Source: Clostridium sp. 'White wine YQ'
GTDB lineage: Bacteria; Bacillota; Clostridia; Clostridiales; Clostridiaceae
NCBI RefSeq assembly: GCF_028728205.1
Contig: NZ_JAQYUU010000001.1
Span: 1,782,082 to 1,846,081 of the forward strand
Length of the DNA: 64,000 nucleotides
Direction of reading: 5' to 3'
Shown in pieces: positions 34,055-43,018 of the stretch (its first letter is position 1; every line of letters begins with the position of its first letter). The position numbers and the translations under genes are program-made. Below the pieces are notes generated by a model that did not search any database, was not told the origin of the DNA, and saw only the letters and a program-made list of their open reading frames with translations.

Positions 34055-34822
34055 ATGAGTGATAAGTTAATAATTGGGGGACATGAATTTCAATCAAGAT
34101 TTATATTAGGTTCAGGTAAATTTTCACTTGAATTAATAAAAGCTGCTATAGAAAGTGGCGGAGCAGAAATGATAACTTTAGCTCTTCGCCGTGCAAATGT
34201 TGGTGGAGAAGAAAATATTTTAGATTACATTCCTAAAGGTATTACGCTCCTGCCTAACACTTCTGGAGCTAGAAACGCTGAGGAAGCAGTTAGAATAGCA
34301 CGTCTAGCTAGAGAAATTGGATGTGGTAATTTTGTTAAAGTTGAGGTAATACATGATTCAAAATATTTATTACCAGATAACTATGAAACAATAAAAGCTA
34401 CTGAAATGCTTGCAAAGGAGGGCTTTGTTGTAATGCCATATATGTATCCAGATTTAAATGTGGCAAGATCCCTTGTTAATGCTGGTGCAGCAGCAGTTAT
34501 GCCTTTAGGCTCACCGATTGGAAGTAATAAAGGTCTTTGTACTAAAGAATTTATTCAAATATTAATTAATGAAATTAACTTACCTATAATTGTAGATGCT
34601 GGTATTGGCCGTCCATCACAAGCATGTGAAGCTATGGAAATGGGGGCTTCAGCTGTTATGTGTAATACTGCAATTTCATCTGCAAAAGATGTTACTCTTA
34701 TGGCGAAAGCTTTTAAACAAGCTGTTGAGGCTGGTCGTGAAGCTTATTTAGCTGGTCTTGGAAGAGTTCTAGATTTTAAAGGTGAAGCATCAAGTCCTCT
34801 AACAGGATTTTTGGAGGATTAA
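34055..34822 (+). CDS. thiG: Thiazole synthase ThiG
   Basis: The 255-residue (beta/alpha)8 enzyme makes the thiazole ring from deoxyxylulose phosphate, dehydroglycine and ThiS thiocarboxylate. Signs are [15 protein letters not shown] at the start, [17 protein letters not shown] with the lysine expected to form the imine, and [15 protein letters not shown] with [11 protein letters not shown]. It is near the family length. It starts 14 bases after thiF and ends two bases before thiH, so it is operonic. Confidence 0.96.
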   Translation: MSDKLIIGGHEFQSRFILGSGKFSLELIKAAIESGGAEMITLALRRANVGGEENILDYIPKGITLLPNTSGARNAEEAVRIARLAREIGCGNFVKVEVIHDSKYLLPDNYETIKATEMLAKEGFVVMPYMYPDLNVARSLVNAGAAAVMPLGSPIGSNKGLCTKEFIQILINEINLPIIVDAGIGRPSQACEAMEMGASAVMCNTAISSAKDVTLMAKAFKQAVEAGREAYLAGLGRVLDFKGEASSPLTGFLED

Positions 34823-34824
34823 TT

Positions 34825-35979
34825 ATGGAAGCTATTAAAGTAGATCATATGAAGTATTTATCTGACATGGAAATCACTAATTCAGATATTATGGACAAGG
34901 TATTAAAACTAGTTAATGAATATAACCATGAAAACTATACAGAAATTGATGTGAAAAAAGCTTTAGCAAAGGATACTCTTTCAATTGAAGATTATGCTGC
35001 AATACTCTCTCCTGCAGCCTTGCCATTACTTGAAGATATGGCAAGAAAATCAATGGAAGAAACTAAAAAGCATTTTGGTAATTCTGTTTGTCTTTTTACA
35101 CCATTATATATTGCTAACTATTGTGAGAACCATTGTGTTTACTGTGGTTTTAACTGCATGAATAAAATTCACCGTGGAATGCTTTCCTTGGAAGAAATAG
35201 AGGCTGAACTTAAGGAAATAGCTCTTACTGGTTTACAAGAGATTCTCCTTTTAACTGGTGAATCTAGACATATGTCTGGAGTTGATTACATTGGAGAAGC
35301 TGTAAAATTAGCTTCCAAATACTTCACTACAGTTGGTATTGAGATATATCCATTAAATTCTGATGAATATGCATTTTTACATGAATGTGGGGCAGATTTT
35401 GTTTCTGTTTATCAAGAAACCTATAATACTGATAAATATGAACAAGTTCATTTAAGAGGGCCAAAAAGAATATTCCCTTATCGCTTTAATGCTCAAGAAC
35501 GTGCAATACTTGGAGGTATGCGTGGTGTTTCTTTTGGAGCATTACTTGGACTTGATGATTTTAGAAAAGATGCCTTTGCAGCAGGGTTACATGCTTATTT
35601 TATACAACAAAAATATCCTCAAGCAGAAGTTTCCTTTTCTACTCCTAGATTAAGACCTTATATAAATAATGCAGATAATAACCCAAATGATGTTCACGAA
35701 AAGCAACTTCTACAAGTTATGCTTGCTTATAGATTATTTATGCCTTTTGCAGGTATAACAATTTCTACAAGAGAAAGAGCTGGCTTCCGTGATAATGTTA
35801 TTGGACTTGCAGCTACAAAAATATCTGCCGGAGTTAAGGTTGGTGTTGGTGGCCATAGTGAAGAAGAAAAAGGTGATGAGCAATTTGAAATCTCTGATCC
35901 CAGAAGTGTAAATGAAGTTCATGAAATGATTCTTTCCAAAGGCTTACAACCTGTTTATACGGATTATATAAGAGTTTAG
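34825..35979 (+). CDS. thiH: Tyrosine lyase ThiH (radical SAM)
   Basis: The 384-residue radical SAM enzyme cleaves tyrosine to dehydroglycine and p-cresol for thiazole formation. The cluster motif is CENHCVYCGFNC (C-x3-C-x2-C) near residue 97. A GEIYPL-like strand and a C-terminal ThiH/BATS domain follow (STRERAGFRDNVIGLAATKISAGV). ThiH is the oxygen-sensitive route used by anaerobes in place of the oxidase ThiO. GGAGG precedes the ATG. Confidence 0.95.
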   Translation: MEAIKVDHMKYLSDMEITNSDIMDKVLKLVNEYNHENYTEIDVKKALAKDTLSIEDYAAILSPAALPLLEDMARKSMEETKKHFGNSVCLFTPLYIANYCENHCVYCGFNCMNKIHRGMLSLEEIEAELKEIALTGLQEILLLTGESRHMSGVDYIGEAVKLASKYFTTVGIEIYPLNSDEYAFLHECGADFVSVYQETYNTDKYEQVHLRGPKRIFPYRFNAQERAILGGMRGVSFGALLGLDDFRKDAFAAGLHAYFIQQKYPQAEVSFSTPRLRPYINNADNNPNDVHEKQLLQVMLAYRLFMPFAGITISTRERAGFRDNVIGLAATKISAGVKVGVGGHSEEEKGDEQFEISDPRSVNEVHEMILSKGLQPVYTDYIRV

Positions 35980-35988
35980 GAGGAAGTC

Positions 35989-36570
35989 ATGCTAATTTGT
36001 GTAACCAACAGAAAACTTTGCAAGGATGATTTTTTAGATAGATTAAATCTTCTGGCTAAAGGAAAACCTTATGGAATTATGCTAAGAGAAAAAGACTTAA
36101 GCCAATTTGAATATGAGTCTTTGGCTATAAAAGTAAAAGAGATTTGTGATATTAACAAAGTACCTCTTATTATAAATCAAAATATTGATGTAGCCTTAAA
36201 GCTTGATATTCCTAACATTCAACTATCTATGAATAATTTAAGGTCTCATGCAACTATACTTTCTAAGTTTAAAAACATAGGCGCTTCAGTTCATTCTGTA
36301 GAGGAAGCAAGAGAAGCTCAAGAATTAGGAGCCACTTACTTAATTGCAGGTCATATATTTCCTACGGATTGTAAAAAAGGAGTTCCTGAGAGAGGACTCT
36401 CATTTTTACAAGAAGTATGTAATGCCGTGAGCATACCAGTATTTGCAATAGGCGGAATAACTGATGATAAGTTAGAAGATGTTAAAAATGCAGGATCAAC
36501 TGGTGTATGTGTTATGAGCGAATCTATGACTTGTCCAGATCCAATTAATTTTATTAAGAGATTCACTTAA
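35989..36570 (+). CDS. tenI: Thiazole tautomerase TenI-like (often annotated ThiE)
   Basis: The 193-residue TIM-barrel protein is of the ThiE/TenI superfamily. It has LREKDLS and a phosphate site FAIGGITDD plus GVCVMS. The segment GHIFPTDCKKGVPERG matches TenI, including the catalytic His, whereas thiamine phosphate synthase has GPxFxTxTK. The pyrophosphate-binding HLGQxD block of ThiE is replaced by IQLSMNN. I therefore call thiazole tautomerase, which aromatises the ThiG product. It is the last gene of the thi operon; true ThiE must be elsewhere. Confidence 0.8.
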   Translation: MLICVTNRKLCKDDFLDRLNLLAKGKPYGIMLREKDLSQFEYESLAIKVKEICDINKVPLIINQNIDVALKLDIPNIQLSMNNLRSHATILSKFKNIGASVHSVEEAREAQELGATYLIAGHIFPTDCKKGVPERGLSFLQEVCNAVSIPVFAIGGITDDKLEDVKNAGSTGVCVMSESMTCPDPINFIKRFT

Positions 36571-36580
36571 TATAAAGAAA

Positions 36581-36612
36581 AGGTATGTTTGCTTTAATTC
36601 GCAAACATACCT
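36581..36612. terminator. Bidirectional terminator between tenI and GH13
   Basis: AGGTATGTTTGC and GCAAACATACCT form a perfect 12-bp stem with an eight-base loop. The GH13 stop codon lies inside the stem. Confidence 0.85.
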
Positions 36613-38336
36613 TCTTCTTTCCAAATCTTAAATTCCATTGAATCTAAAATTAACGTTTTGCTTAAGTCCACTACTCCATCTTTTAATAAATCCTTAGCCA
36701 TTGTATCTAACCCAAGGTTTACATAATATTTCTTATAATTATTATTAATAGCTACTATTATCTTTTCCCCATTAAAGTTTCTTTCAAATATCAGTACATT
36801 TTCTTTGCAATATAGCACCTTATAATCACCATACACTAAGGATAAATTATCTTTTCTTATTTTAATTAAGCACTTATACCAATCAAAAAGTTCAAGGTTT
36901 TGTTTATCCTTTTCCCATATCATACATTTTCTTGATTCTGGGTCTTCTCCCCCAGTAAGTCCTATTTCATCACCATAATAAATATACGGAACACCTATAT
37001 AGCTAAACTGGAATCCAATTGCTAGCTTCATTCTCTCAATATCATCCTCACATTCAGTTAAAAATCTTTGAGTATCGTGACTTCCAATCAAATTCCACAG
37101 TTGTCTTGTAATTCCCTCCATATATATGGTGCTATTCTGCCCTAGAATCTCATTAAACTGTTCTACTGTTATAGCTCTTCTTGCGAAGAAGTCAATCAAA
37201 GCCCCTTTAAAAGGATAGTTCATTATTCCATCCATTTGATCACCCTTTAAGAAGGATGTTGCCTCATGCATTATTTCTCCAATAATTATGCTATCATTCT
37301 TACATTCCTTAACCCTATCCTTAAAGCTTCTCCAAAATTTATGATCCACTTCATCACATACATCCAGCCTCCAGCCATCTATTCCTACTTCTTTTATCCA
37401 AAACTCACCGACCTTAAGTAAATATTCTTTTACTTCTTTGTTACTGGTATTTAGCTTTGGCATTGACTTAATATGATTTGAAAAGGAATAATAATTAACC
37501 TTCTTTTGATCTACAGGATAGCTATCTATAAAATACCAATCCTTATATTTTGATTTTTCACCGTTTTTAAGTACATCCTGAAATGCAAAAAAGTCATCTC
37601 CAGAATGATTAAAAACGCAATCAAAAACTATCCTTATTCCTCTTTTATGGCATTCACTAACAAGTGTTTTTCCCTCTTCAAGAGTTCCAAATTGAGGATC
37701 AATATTATAATAGTCATTTACATCATATTTATGATTGGAGGAAGATTTAAATATTGGAGTTAAATATATTAAATCCACCCCTAAATCTTTTAAATAATCT
37801 AATTTGCTTATAATCCCCTTTATATCTCCTCCAAACATTGATTTTGGTGTTACAGGGCTGCCCCATTTCAATGTATTCTTTGGATCATTGTCTTTATCTC
37901 CATTGCAAAATCTATCTACAAATATTTGATAAACTACAGATTCTTGAAGCCAATTTACCTCTTTATATAAATCCCCTTCTGCAATATAAGGATATTGAAA
38001 AGCTGTAGCCTCATCCTTTGGTATTTTATAATCCCTTAACCCTCTTTCATCTAAATAGTAAATATTATCTTCCTTATCAACTAACTTAAAAAAGTATCTA
38101 TATCTATTTCTTTCTACTGATATATCTGCTTTATAAAAATCATACAATTCTGTAGTTCTATCTATTTGCATTCTCTCTGTTAAAAATTCATCTTTCCAAT
38201 CATATCTATCCTTATAGCATAAAATGCATTCTTTTATATCACCATTTGCAGTTCTTAGAACAACTCTTAATGTATTTAAATCCTTCCCGTAAGCATATGG
38301 TGTGTCAGTTATATGATAAATCGCATGTTTATTCAA
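36594..38336 (-). CDS. GH13 alpha-glycosidase (neopullulanase/cyclomaltodextrinase type)
   Basis: The 580-residue enzyme has an N-terminal CBM34-like sandwich (1-125) and a GH13 barrel: DCVFNH (region I), the nucleophile Asp in GWRLDVCDE (II), the acid Glu in IIIGEIMHE (III) and SHDTQR (IV). It has no signal peptide, so it cuts imported maltodextrins or cyclodextrins inside the cell. It follows the MalE/F/G-type genes on the same strand. The start is a TTG at 38336 with AGGAGG nine bases upstream, an uncommon but well-supported start. Confidence 0.9.
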   Translation of the reverse strand: MNKHAIYHITDTPYAYGKDLNTLRVVLRTANGDIKECILCYKDRYDWKDEFLTERMQIDRTTELYDFYKADISVERNRYRYFFKLVDKEDNIYYLDERGLRDYKIPKDEATAFQYPYIAEGDLYKEVNWLQESVVYQIFVDRFCNGDKDNDPKNTLKWGSPVTPKSMFGGDIKGIISKLDYLKDLGVDLIYLTPIFKSSSNHKYDVNDYYNIDPQFGTLEEGKTLVSECHKRGIRIVFDCVFNHSGDDFFAFQDVLKNGEKSKYKDWYFIDSYPVDQKKVNYYSFSNHIKSMPKLNTSNKEVKEYLLKVGEFWIKEVGIDGWRLDVCDEVDHKFWRSFKDRVKECKNDSIIIGEIMHEATSFLKGDQMDGIMNYPFKGALIDFFARRAITVEQFNEILGQNSTIYMEGITRQLWNLIGSHDTQRFLTECEDDIERMKLAIGFQFSYIGVPYIYYGDEIGLTGGEDPESRKCMIWEKDKQNLELFDWYKCLIKIRKDNLSLVYGDYKVLYCKENVLIFERNFNGEKIIVAINNNYKKYYVNLGLDTMAKDLLKDGVVDLSKTLILDSMEFKIWKEEGMFAN

Positions 38337-38374
38337 TGTATATTCCTCCTACTTTTCTATGATAATTATTTCAT

Positions 38375-39271
38375 CTATTCCTTTATTGAACCTGCTACAA
38401 GTCCTCTAGTAATAAACTTTTGAATGCACACAAAAACTATTGCCAAAGGAATTGAAATTAATATAGATGCTGCTGCATATTGTGGCCAGTTAGTTACTTT
38501 ATCCACCATAAGACTCTTTAGCCCTGGAACCAATAGCTTTAATGATTTTTCCTTAATTAAAGCTGCCGAAAAAATAAACTCTCCGTATATAGAAATGAAT
38601 GAAAAGAAAAATATAACCACAGCCATAGGCTTGCTTAAAGGCAATATTATCTTTGTAAATACCTGCCAGGAAGTAGCTCCATCTACCATAGCCGCTTCAT
38701 CTAAAGCTTGTGGGAGACCATCAATAAACCCTTTCATTAGCCATATATTATATGCACTGCCTGCACATAGTACTAGGACTAAGAACCATAGATTATCCAT
38801 ACCAAATGGTACTTTGTATGCAATTGCAAGTATTGCTGGAACTGCCATACTTGATGGAAACATTTGAAGTATTAATAGCGTCATAAGACCATTTTTTCTT
38901 CCCGTAAATCTCATTTTAGAGAATGCATAAGCTGCTGGCATTGTCATAATAAGCTGAATTGTTGATACAGCTAATGCTACAAAAGTTGTATTTAACATCC
39001 ATTTTAAAAATCCATCTTTAGCTGATAATACAACCTTATAATTTACTAGGCTTATTTCTTTAGGAATTAAGGTCTTTTGCATAAAGCTTGTACCTGGAGA
39101 TAGTGATGCTGTTATTATTGCAAAAATAGGAAATATAACAATTAAAATTGATATCCATAAAAAAATTCTCTTTCCCCATAAAGCAGCTCTTTCAGCTTTA
39201 TTCATTTTATATTTATATGTCATTTTCTTTGGATTTACTTTCTTCACATTTTGCTCTATTTTTACTTCCAT
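38375..39271 (-). CDS. malG: Maltodextrin ABC permease, MalG type
   Basis: The 298-residue permease has six membrane segments and the EAA loop EAAMVDGATSWQVFTKIILP. It resembles MalG more closely than the permease at 4281 does, including the C-terminal FITRGLVAGSIKE. It begins two bases after the MalF-type stop and ends 38 bases before the GH13 start. It forms the channel with the MalF-type partner; the ATPase is not encoded here. Confidence 0.92.
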   Translation of the reverse strand: MEVKIEQNVKKVNPKKMTYKYKMNKAERAALWGKRIFLWISILIVIFPIFAIITASLSPGTSFMQKTLIPKEISLVNYKVVLSAKDGFLKWMLNTTFVALAVSTIQLIMTMPAAYAFSKMRFTGRKNGLMTLLILQMFPSSMAVPAILAIAYKVPFGMDNLWFLVLVLCAGSAYNIWLMKGFIDGLPQALDEAAMVDGATSWQVFTKIILPLSKPMAVVIFFFSFISIYGEFIFSAALIKEKSLKLLVPGLKSLMVDKVTNWPQYAAASILISIPLAIVFVCIQKFITRGLVAGSIKE

Positions 39272-39273
39272 AA

Positions 39274-40221
39274 CTATCCCTCACTCTCCTTAAACTGTCC
39301 TGATATATTCATATTGATAATTGAAAGAGTTCCTATAATTAAAAATAATAATATAGACATTGCTGCTCCTAATGCAAAGTTTCCTTGTAAGGTTGACATT
39401 TTATATGTTGCAGTCCCTAGAATATCTGTCCATCCAGCAAAGGATGAACCTGCCTTAGATGGTCCTCCCTCATTTAATAAATATGCTGAATTTAAGTTAT
39501 TAAAATTAAAGGCAAAGTTTGAAATTAATAATGGATATGAGGTTTTAGCTAACGAAGGTAATGTAATCTTTGTGAATTTTTGAAACCCAGTTGCTCCATC
39601 TAAATCTGCCGCCTCATAATGGGTATCAGGAATTGCAGAGATAGCTCCCATACAAACATTCATCATGTAGGGAAAACCAATCCAAAGATTAATAAGTATA
39701 ACTGCGAGTCTAGCTGCAAAAGGTGTTGTTAGCCACATTATCGGTTCTTTAATTAAGTGTAGCTGCTGCAACATGAGATTAATTGATCCATATTGACTAT
39801 TAAATAATCCTCTAAAAGAGACTATAGTGATTGCTCCTGGTAATGCCCATGGAATAACTAATAATCCCTTATATATAAATGATTCCTTCATATTTTTATC
39901 ACTTAAACACATTGCAAAAATTAGACCAATAAAATAACATCCAAAGGTTGATATGGCCGTAAAGATTAATGTCCATAATAGCAGTGGAAAAAACTGCGAT
40001 TTAAGTGCTCCTGTTAATATCTGTTGAAATTGATAAAGTCCAACTATCTTCCAGCCTGCTGCTGTTCCATACCCATAATTTTGATTTTTAAGAGAATAAT
40101 TTGTAAAAGCTATGAAGATTGTATATAACATTGGAAGTATACTTAATACTGTAATGCTAATAAGTGCTGGTGTCAGATATATATATGCTTTCCTATTTTT
40201 CTTTACTTTGAAGTTCTTCAT
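39274..40221 (-). CDS. malF: Maltodextrin ABC permease, MalF type
   Basis: The 315-residue permease has the N-terminal KAYIYLTPALISITVLSILP membrane segment and the EAA loop YEAADLDGATGFQKFTKITLP. It is the short Gram-positive MalF form without the large extracytoplasmic loop. It lies 78 bases after the binding-protein gene, past a strong intercistronic hairpin. AGGGGG precedes the ATG. Confidence 0.92.
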   Translation of the reverse strand: MKNFKVKKNRKAYIYLTPALISITVLSILPMLYTIFIAFTNYSLKNQNYGYGTAAGWKIVGLYQFQQILTGALKSQFFPLLLWTLIFTAISTFGCYFIGLIFAMCLSDKNMKESFIYKGLLVIPWALPGAITIVSFRGLFNSQYGSINLMLQQLHLIKEPIMWLTTPFAARLAVILINLWIGFPYMMNVCMGAISAIPDTHYEAADLDGATGFQKFTKITLPSLAKTSYPLLISNFAFNFNNLNSAYLLNEGGPSKAGSSFAGWTDILGTATYKMSTLQGNFALGAAMSILLFLIIGTLSIINMNISGQFKESEG

Positions 40222-40247
40222 ATATACCCCCTTGTAAGTATTTTTTA

Positions 40248-40278
40248 GGGTACGCTAGTTTAATTAACCAGCATACCC
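40248..40278 (-). promoter_or_regulatory. Intercistronic hairpin between malE and malF types
   Basis: GGGTACGCTAGTT pairs with AACCAGCATACCC over 13 positions with two wobble-type mismatches. No U-run follows. As in other sugar operons, such a hairpin can keep binding-protein mRNA more abundant than permease mRNA. Confidence 0.6.
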
Positions 40279-40299
40279 TTGGGAAATATCTATTTATGA

Positions 40300-41514
40300 T
40301 TACTTGCTTACTTCTACTGCATCTTTAACTGCCTTTTGAATATCTTTTGCAACAACCTTTGGATCTTCTCCACCTAAGATTCTTTGTATATTCTTAACTG
40401 GATCCCATATTGCTTGTGTTTCAGATACATTAGGCATTGGTACAGCATATGCTGTTTGTGCTATAAATCCTTGGGTATATTCATTATTCTTAACTATATC
40501 TTTATTTAATTCTGATTTTAGTACTGGTATTCTGTTACCTGTTGTATATAAATCTTCTCCGCTATTTTTAATTAAGTATTTCATTAATGACCAAGAATCA
40601 TCTTTGTTATTTGATTTACTACTAACAAAGGCAGCCTGTACTCCCAAAAAGGACTTTATATTTTTTCCATCAAGTGTTGGAATTGCTGTTACTCCAAAAT
40701 TAACTCCAGCATCTTTAAATCCTGCAACATCCCATGGTCCACCAATATAAAAAACTGCATCTCCTGACTTAAAGGAATTATTTGCGATATCCTGAGTAAT
40801 ATCTGCTGGCATAAATTTATCTTTTTGAACTAAGTCTTGAAGGAATTGATATGCCTTAATAGCTCCTTCATTGTCAAAACCTAAGTTAGTTACATCAAGT
40901 TTTCCATTTCCACCACCAAATACATAGCCTCCTTCTGTTTGCATAAAGGCAGCTGTATAATAAAAATCATTTATAGGAAATTGGAAACCACTTTTTCCAT
41001 ATGCCTTTGCCTGTGTAATTAGTTCTTCCATAGTTTTTGGTACAGTTTTTACCTTATCCTTGTTATAAAATAGTGCATAGGTTTCCATAGATATAGGAAC
41101 TCCATATGCTTTTCCATCATATGAAACTGCATCCCATATGTTCTTTCCTACATAATCGTCTCTATTAACTAAGTCACTTGGAACTTCTTCTAATAAACCA
41201 GCTTTTTGAAAGGTACCTAAATTGTTATGTGCAAGTCCAAATAGCATATCTGGACCTTTTGAAGAGTTTGCAGCTGTCAAGAATTCTTGATATCCAGAAT
41301 CATCTTTAACCACCTTAACTTTTTTATTATTTTCCTTTGCCCACTTTTGAGCAATTTCATCAACTTTAGCCACTTCATTATCCATTAAATTAGACCAGAC
41401 AACAATTTCTTTTTCATCACTTGTTTTAGTGGAGCCTTGTCCACATCCATATAATAAACTAGTTCCCATAACAACGGTTAACATACCTGCAATAAACTTT
41501 ACTTTTTTATTCAT
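40300..41514 (-). CDS. malE: Maltodextrin-binding lipoprotein, MalE type
   Basis: The 404-residue binding protein has a lipoprotein signal peptide with lipobox LLYGC (Cys near residue 24). The MalE-like two-lobe fold follows: IVVWSNLMDNEVAKVDEIAQKW, YGVPISMETYALFYNKD, GGPWDVAGFKDAGVNFGV. It delivers malto-oligosaccharides to the permeases encoded next. It is first in the operon, behind a catabolite-repression-like site and divergent from an AraC gene. GGAGGG precedes the ATG. Confidence 0.92.
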   Translation of the reverse strand: MNKKVKFIAGMLTVVMGTSLLYGCGQGSTKTSDEKEIVVWSNLMDNEVAKVDEIAQKWAKENNKKVKVVKDDSGYQEFLTAANSSKGPDMLFGLAHNNLGTFQKAGLLEEVPSDLVNRDDYVGKNIWDAVSYDGKAYGVPISMETYALFYNKDKVKTVPKTMEELITQAKAYGKSGFQFPINDFYYTAAFMQTEGGYVFGGGNGKLDVTNLGFDNEGAIKAYQFLQDLVQKDKFMPADITQDIANNSFKSGDAVFYIGGPWDVAGFKDAGVNFGVTAIPTLDGKNIKSFLGVQAAFVSSKSNNKDDSWSLMKYLIKNSGEDLYTTGNRIPVLKSELNKDIVKNNEYTQGFIAQTAYAVPMPNVSETQAIWDPVKNIQRILGGEDPKVVAKDIQKAVKDAVEVSK

Positions 41515-41546
41515 TATATCCCTCCAAATTTATGACTATAACTTAA

Positions 41547-41580
41547 CGATAACGATTGCAATCTTTATGATTTTATTATA
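41547..41580 (-). promoter_or_regulatory. malE promoter -10 box and cre-like site
   Basis: On the minus strand TATAAT lies at 41580-41575, and TTGCAATCGTTATCG lies at 41561-41547. The latter fits the CcpA box WTGNAANCGNWNNCW at 14 of 15 positions. Its place, just past the -10 box, suits catabolite repression. I see no convincing -35 box, so activation by the divergent AraC-type protein is likely. Confidence 0.6.
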
Positions 41581-41692
41581 CTTATTTAAATCTACCTAAT
41601 TTGTTTATAATTAATATTTTTAGTCTTTTTTGTATGTTATTTATTTTTACTATATAATTAAATTGACAATAATTAGAGAGGAATAGTTTTTT

Positions 41693-42367
41693 ATGTATGA
41701 TGCATACGAATCGGATGAGTATTTTTTTAATAATGATGCAGTATTTTTAATTGAGAATAAAGATAGAGAGAAGCTTATTAATTTAACACTAGAAAAGCAT
41801 AAAAATGAGCTTTTAGAAAATATATCCCCGGTGACTAAGCGAAATGACCTTTTAATTTGGAATGTACTTTTTGCAAGAGAAGTGATTACCAATGGTACCT
41901 CTAAGCAATATTTGCACACTTTATATAATAAATTCTATAAGCAAATACAAGAAACCTCAAAACTATCTGCCTTGCAAAAGATAGAACTAGATATGATTAA
42001 TTCTTACTTTGATATATTAATTAATTACCTAGAACTTAAAGATAATCTAGTAATAAATAAGATAATTGGATACCTTTATTATCACATAGAGGACAAGGTC
42101 TCCTTAGAAAATATAGCTTCTGATTTAAAATTATCAGTTGGATATATATCTAATACCTTTAAAAAGAATATTGGAATAACTATTATGAGATATTTTAAAC
42201 AGGTAAAAATAGACCGTGCCAAGGTTTTATTAGTAACTACTGATAAAAGCGTATTAGAAATTTCTACACTACTTTGTTTTTGCGATCAAGGAAATTTTTC
42301 AAAGACTTTTAAATCTATTGTAGGCATGACTCCATTAGACTATAGAAATTCTTCTTCTTTAAAATAA
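41693..42367 (+). CDS. AraC-family regulator
   Basis: The 224-residue protein ends in the AraC double helix-turn-helix (about 122-222: VSLENIASDLKLSVGYISNTFKK, then VLEISTLLCFCDQGNFSKTFK, MTPLDYR). The N-terminal 120 residues are a short helical domain rather than a cupin sensor. It diverges from the malE operon across 178 bases and probably activates it. AGAGAGG precedes the ATG by about ten bases. The signal it senses is unknown. Confidence 0.87.
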   Translation: MYDAYESDEYFFNNDAVFLIENKDREKLINLTLEKHKNELLENISPVTKRNDLLIWNVLFAREVITNGTSKQYLHTLYNKFYKQIQETSKLSALQKIELDMINSYFDILINYLELKDNLVINKIIGYLYYHIEDKVSLENIASDLKLSVGYISNTFKKNIGITIMRYFKQVKIDRAKVLLVTTDKSVLEISTLLCFCDQGNFSKTFKSIVGMTPLDYRNSSSLK

Positions 42368-42394
42368 AAGAGGGAAATTAAAAATTCCCCTCTT
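42368..42394. terminator. Bidirectional terminator
   Basis: AAGAGGGAAAT and ATTCCCCTCTT pair with one mismatch between the convergent AraC and GNAT genes. Confidence 0.75.
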
Positions 42395-42400
42395 CTTATT

Positions 42401-42949
42401 TTACCTTATATAGTAGTCATTATATGGCAGAATAGCCTTATCTTCTAATCTTTCAAACCCCTTATTATTTAATGCTAAAATCCTTTCTCTAGCATCAGGA
42501 ATAGCTTTAGTAATAATATTCTCTACTTCAAAAGCCTCACATAAATTATTAATAACTATATCTAATATGTCTGTAATAAGTTCTTCTTTTTCATATTTTG
42601 AAGCAAGATCAAGTCTTAACACCCCTACTTTAGAAATATCTTTATAGGATACTTTCCTATCATAGAACTCAATAGTTCCAATAGCTTTATACCTCTGTTT
42701 ATCTACAATGGAAAAGCGTACGTAGTATTTATCTTTATATTGATCAATCCAAAACTTAATACATTCCTTCATTTCTTCTAACGTTTTATAAAAGAAATCA
42801 CTTGTACAATTATCGCTATTAAAAAATTTAAAGGCATTAAGATCTGAATAGCATTCTAATAAATCTTCAGCATCCTTCTCCTCCACCATTCTAAAAATAA
42901 ACTTTTCACTTTCGTAAACTGGACATTTTTCATAAATTGAATAACTCAT
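42401..42949 (-). CDS. GNAT-family N-acetyltransferase
   Basis: The 182-residue protein looks like a RimJ/RimL-type GNAT: FIFRMVEEKDAEDLLECY near the start, AIGTIEFYDR (beta-4), and a C-terminal VENIITKAIPDARERILALNNKGFERL. The acetyl-CoA loop is weak (LRLDLASKYEKEELI), so activity is not assured. A perfect AGGAGG site precedes the ATG. The WYL regulator gene lies 69 bases upstream on the same strand. Substrate unknown. Confidence 0.75.
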   Translation of the reverse strand: MSYSIYEKCPVYESEKFIFRMVEEKDAEDLLECYSDLNAFKFFNSDNCTSDFFYKTLEEMKECIKFWIDQYKDKYYVRFSIVDKQRYKAIGTIEFYDRKVSYKDISKVGVLRLDLASKYEKEELITDILDIVINNLCEAFEVENIITKAIPDARERILALNNKGFERLEDKAILPYNDYYIR

Positions 42950-43018
42950 AAAACTCCTCCTTTTTATTTACTATGCTTTAATTATAAAAAAGGATATGCG
43001 ACAACAAGATGACGTATA

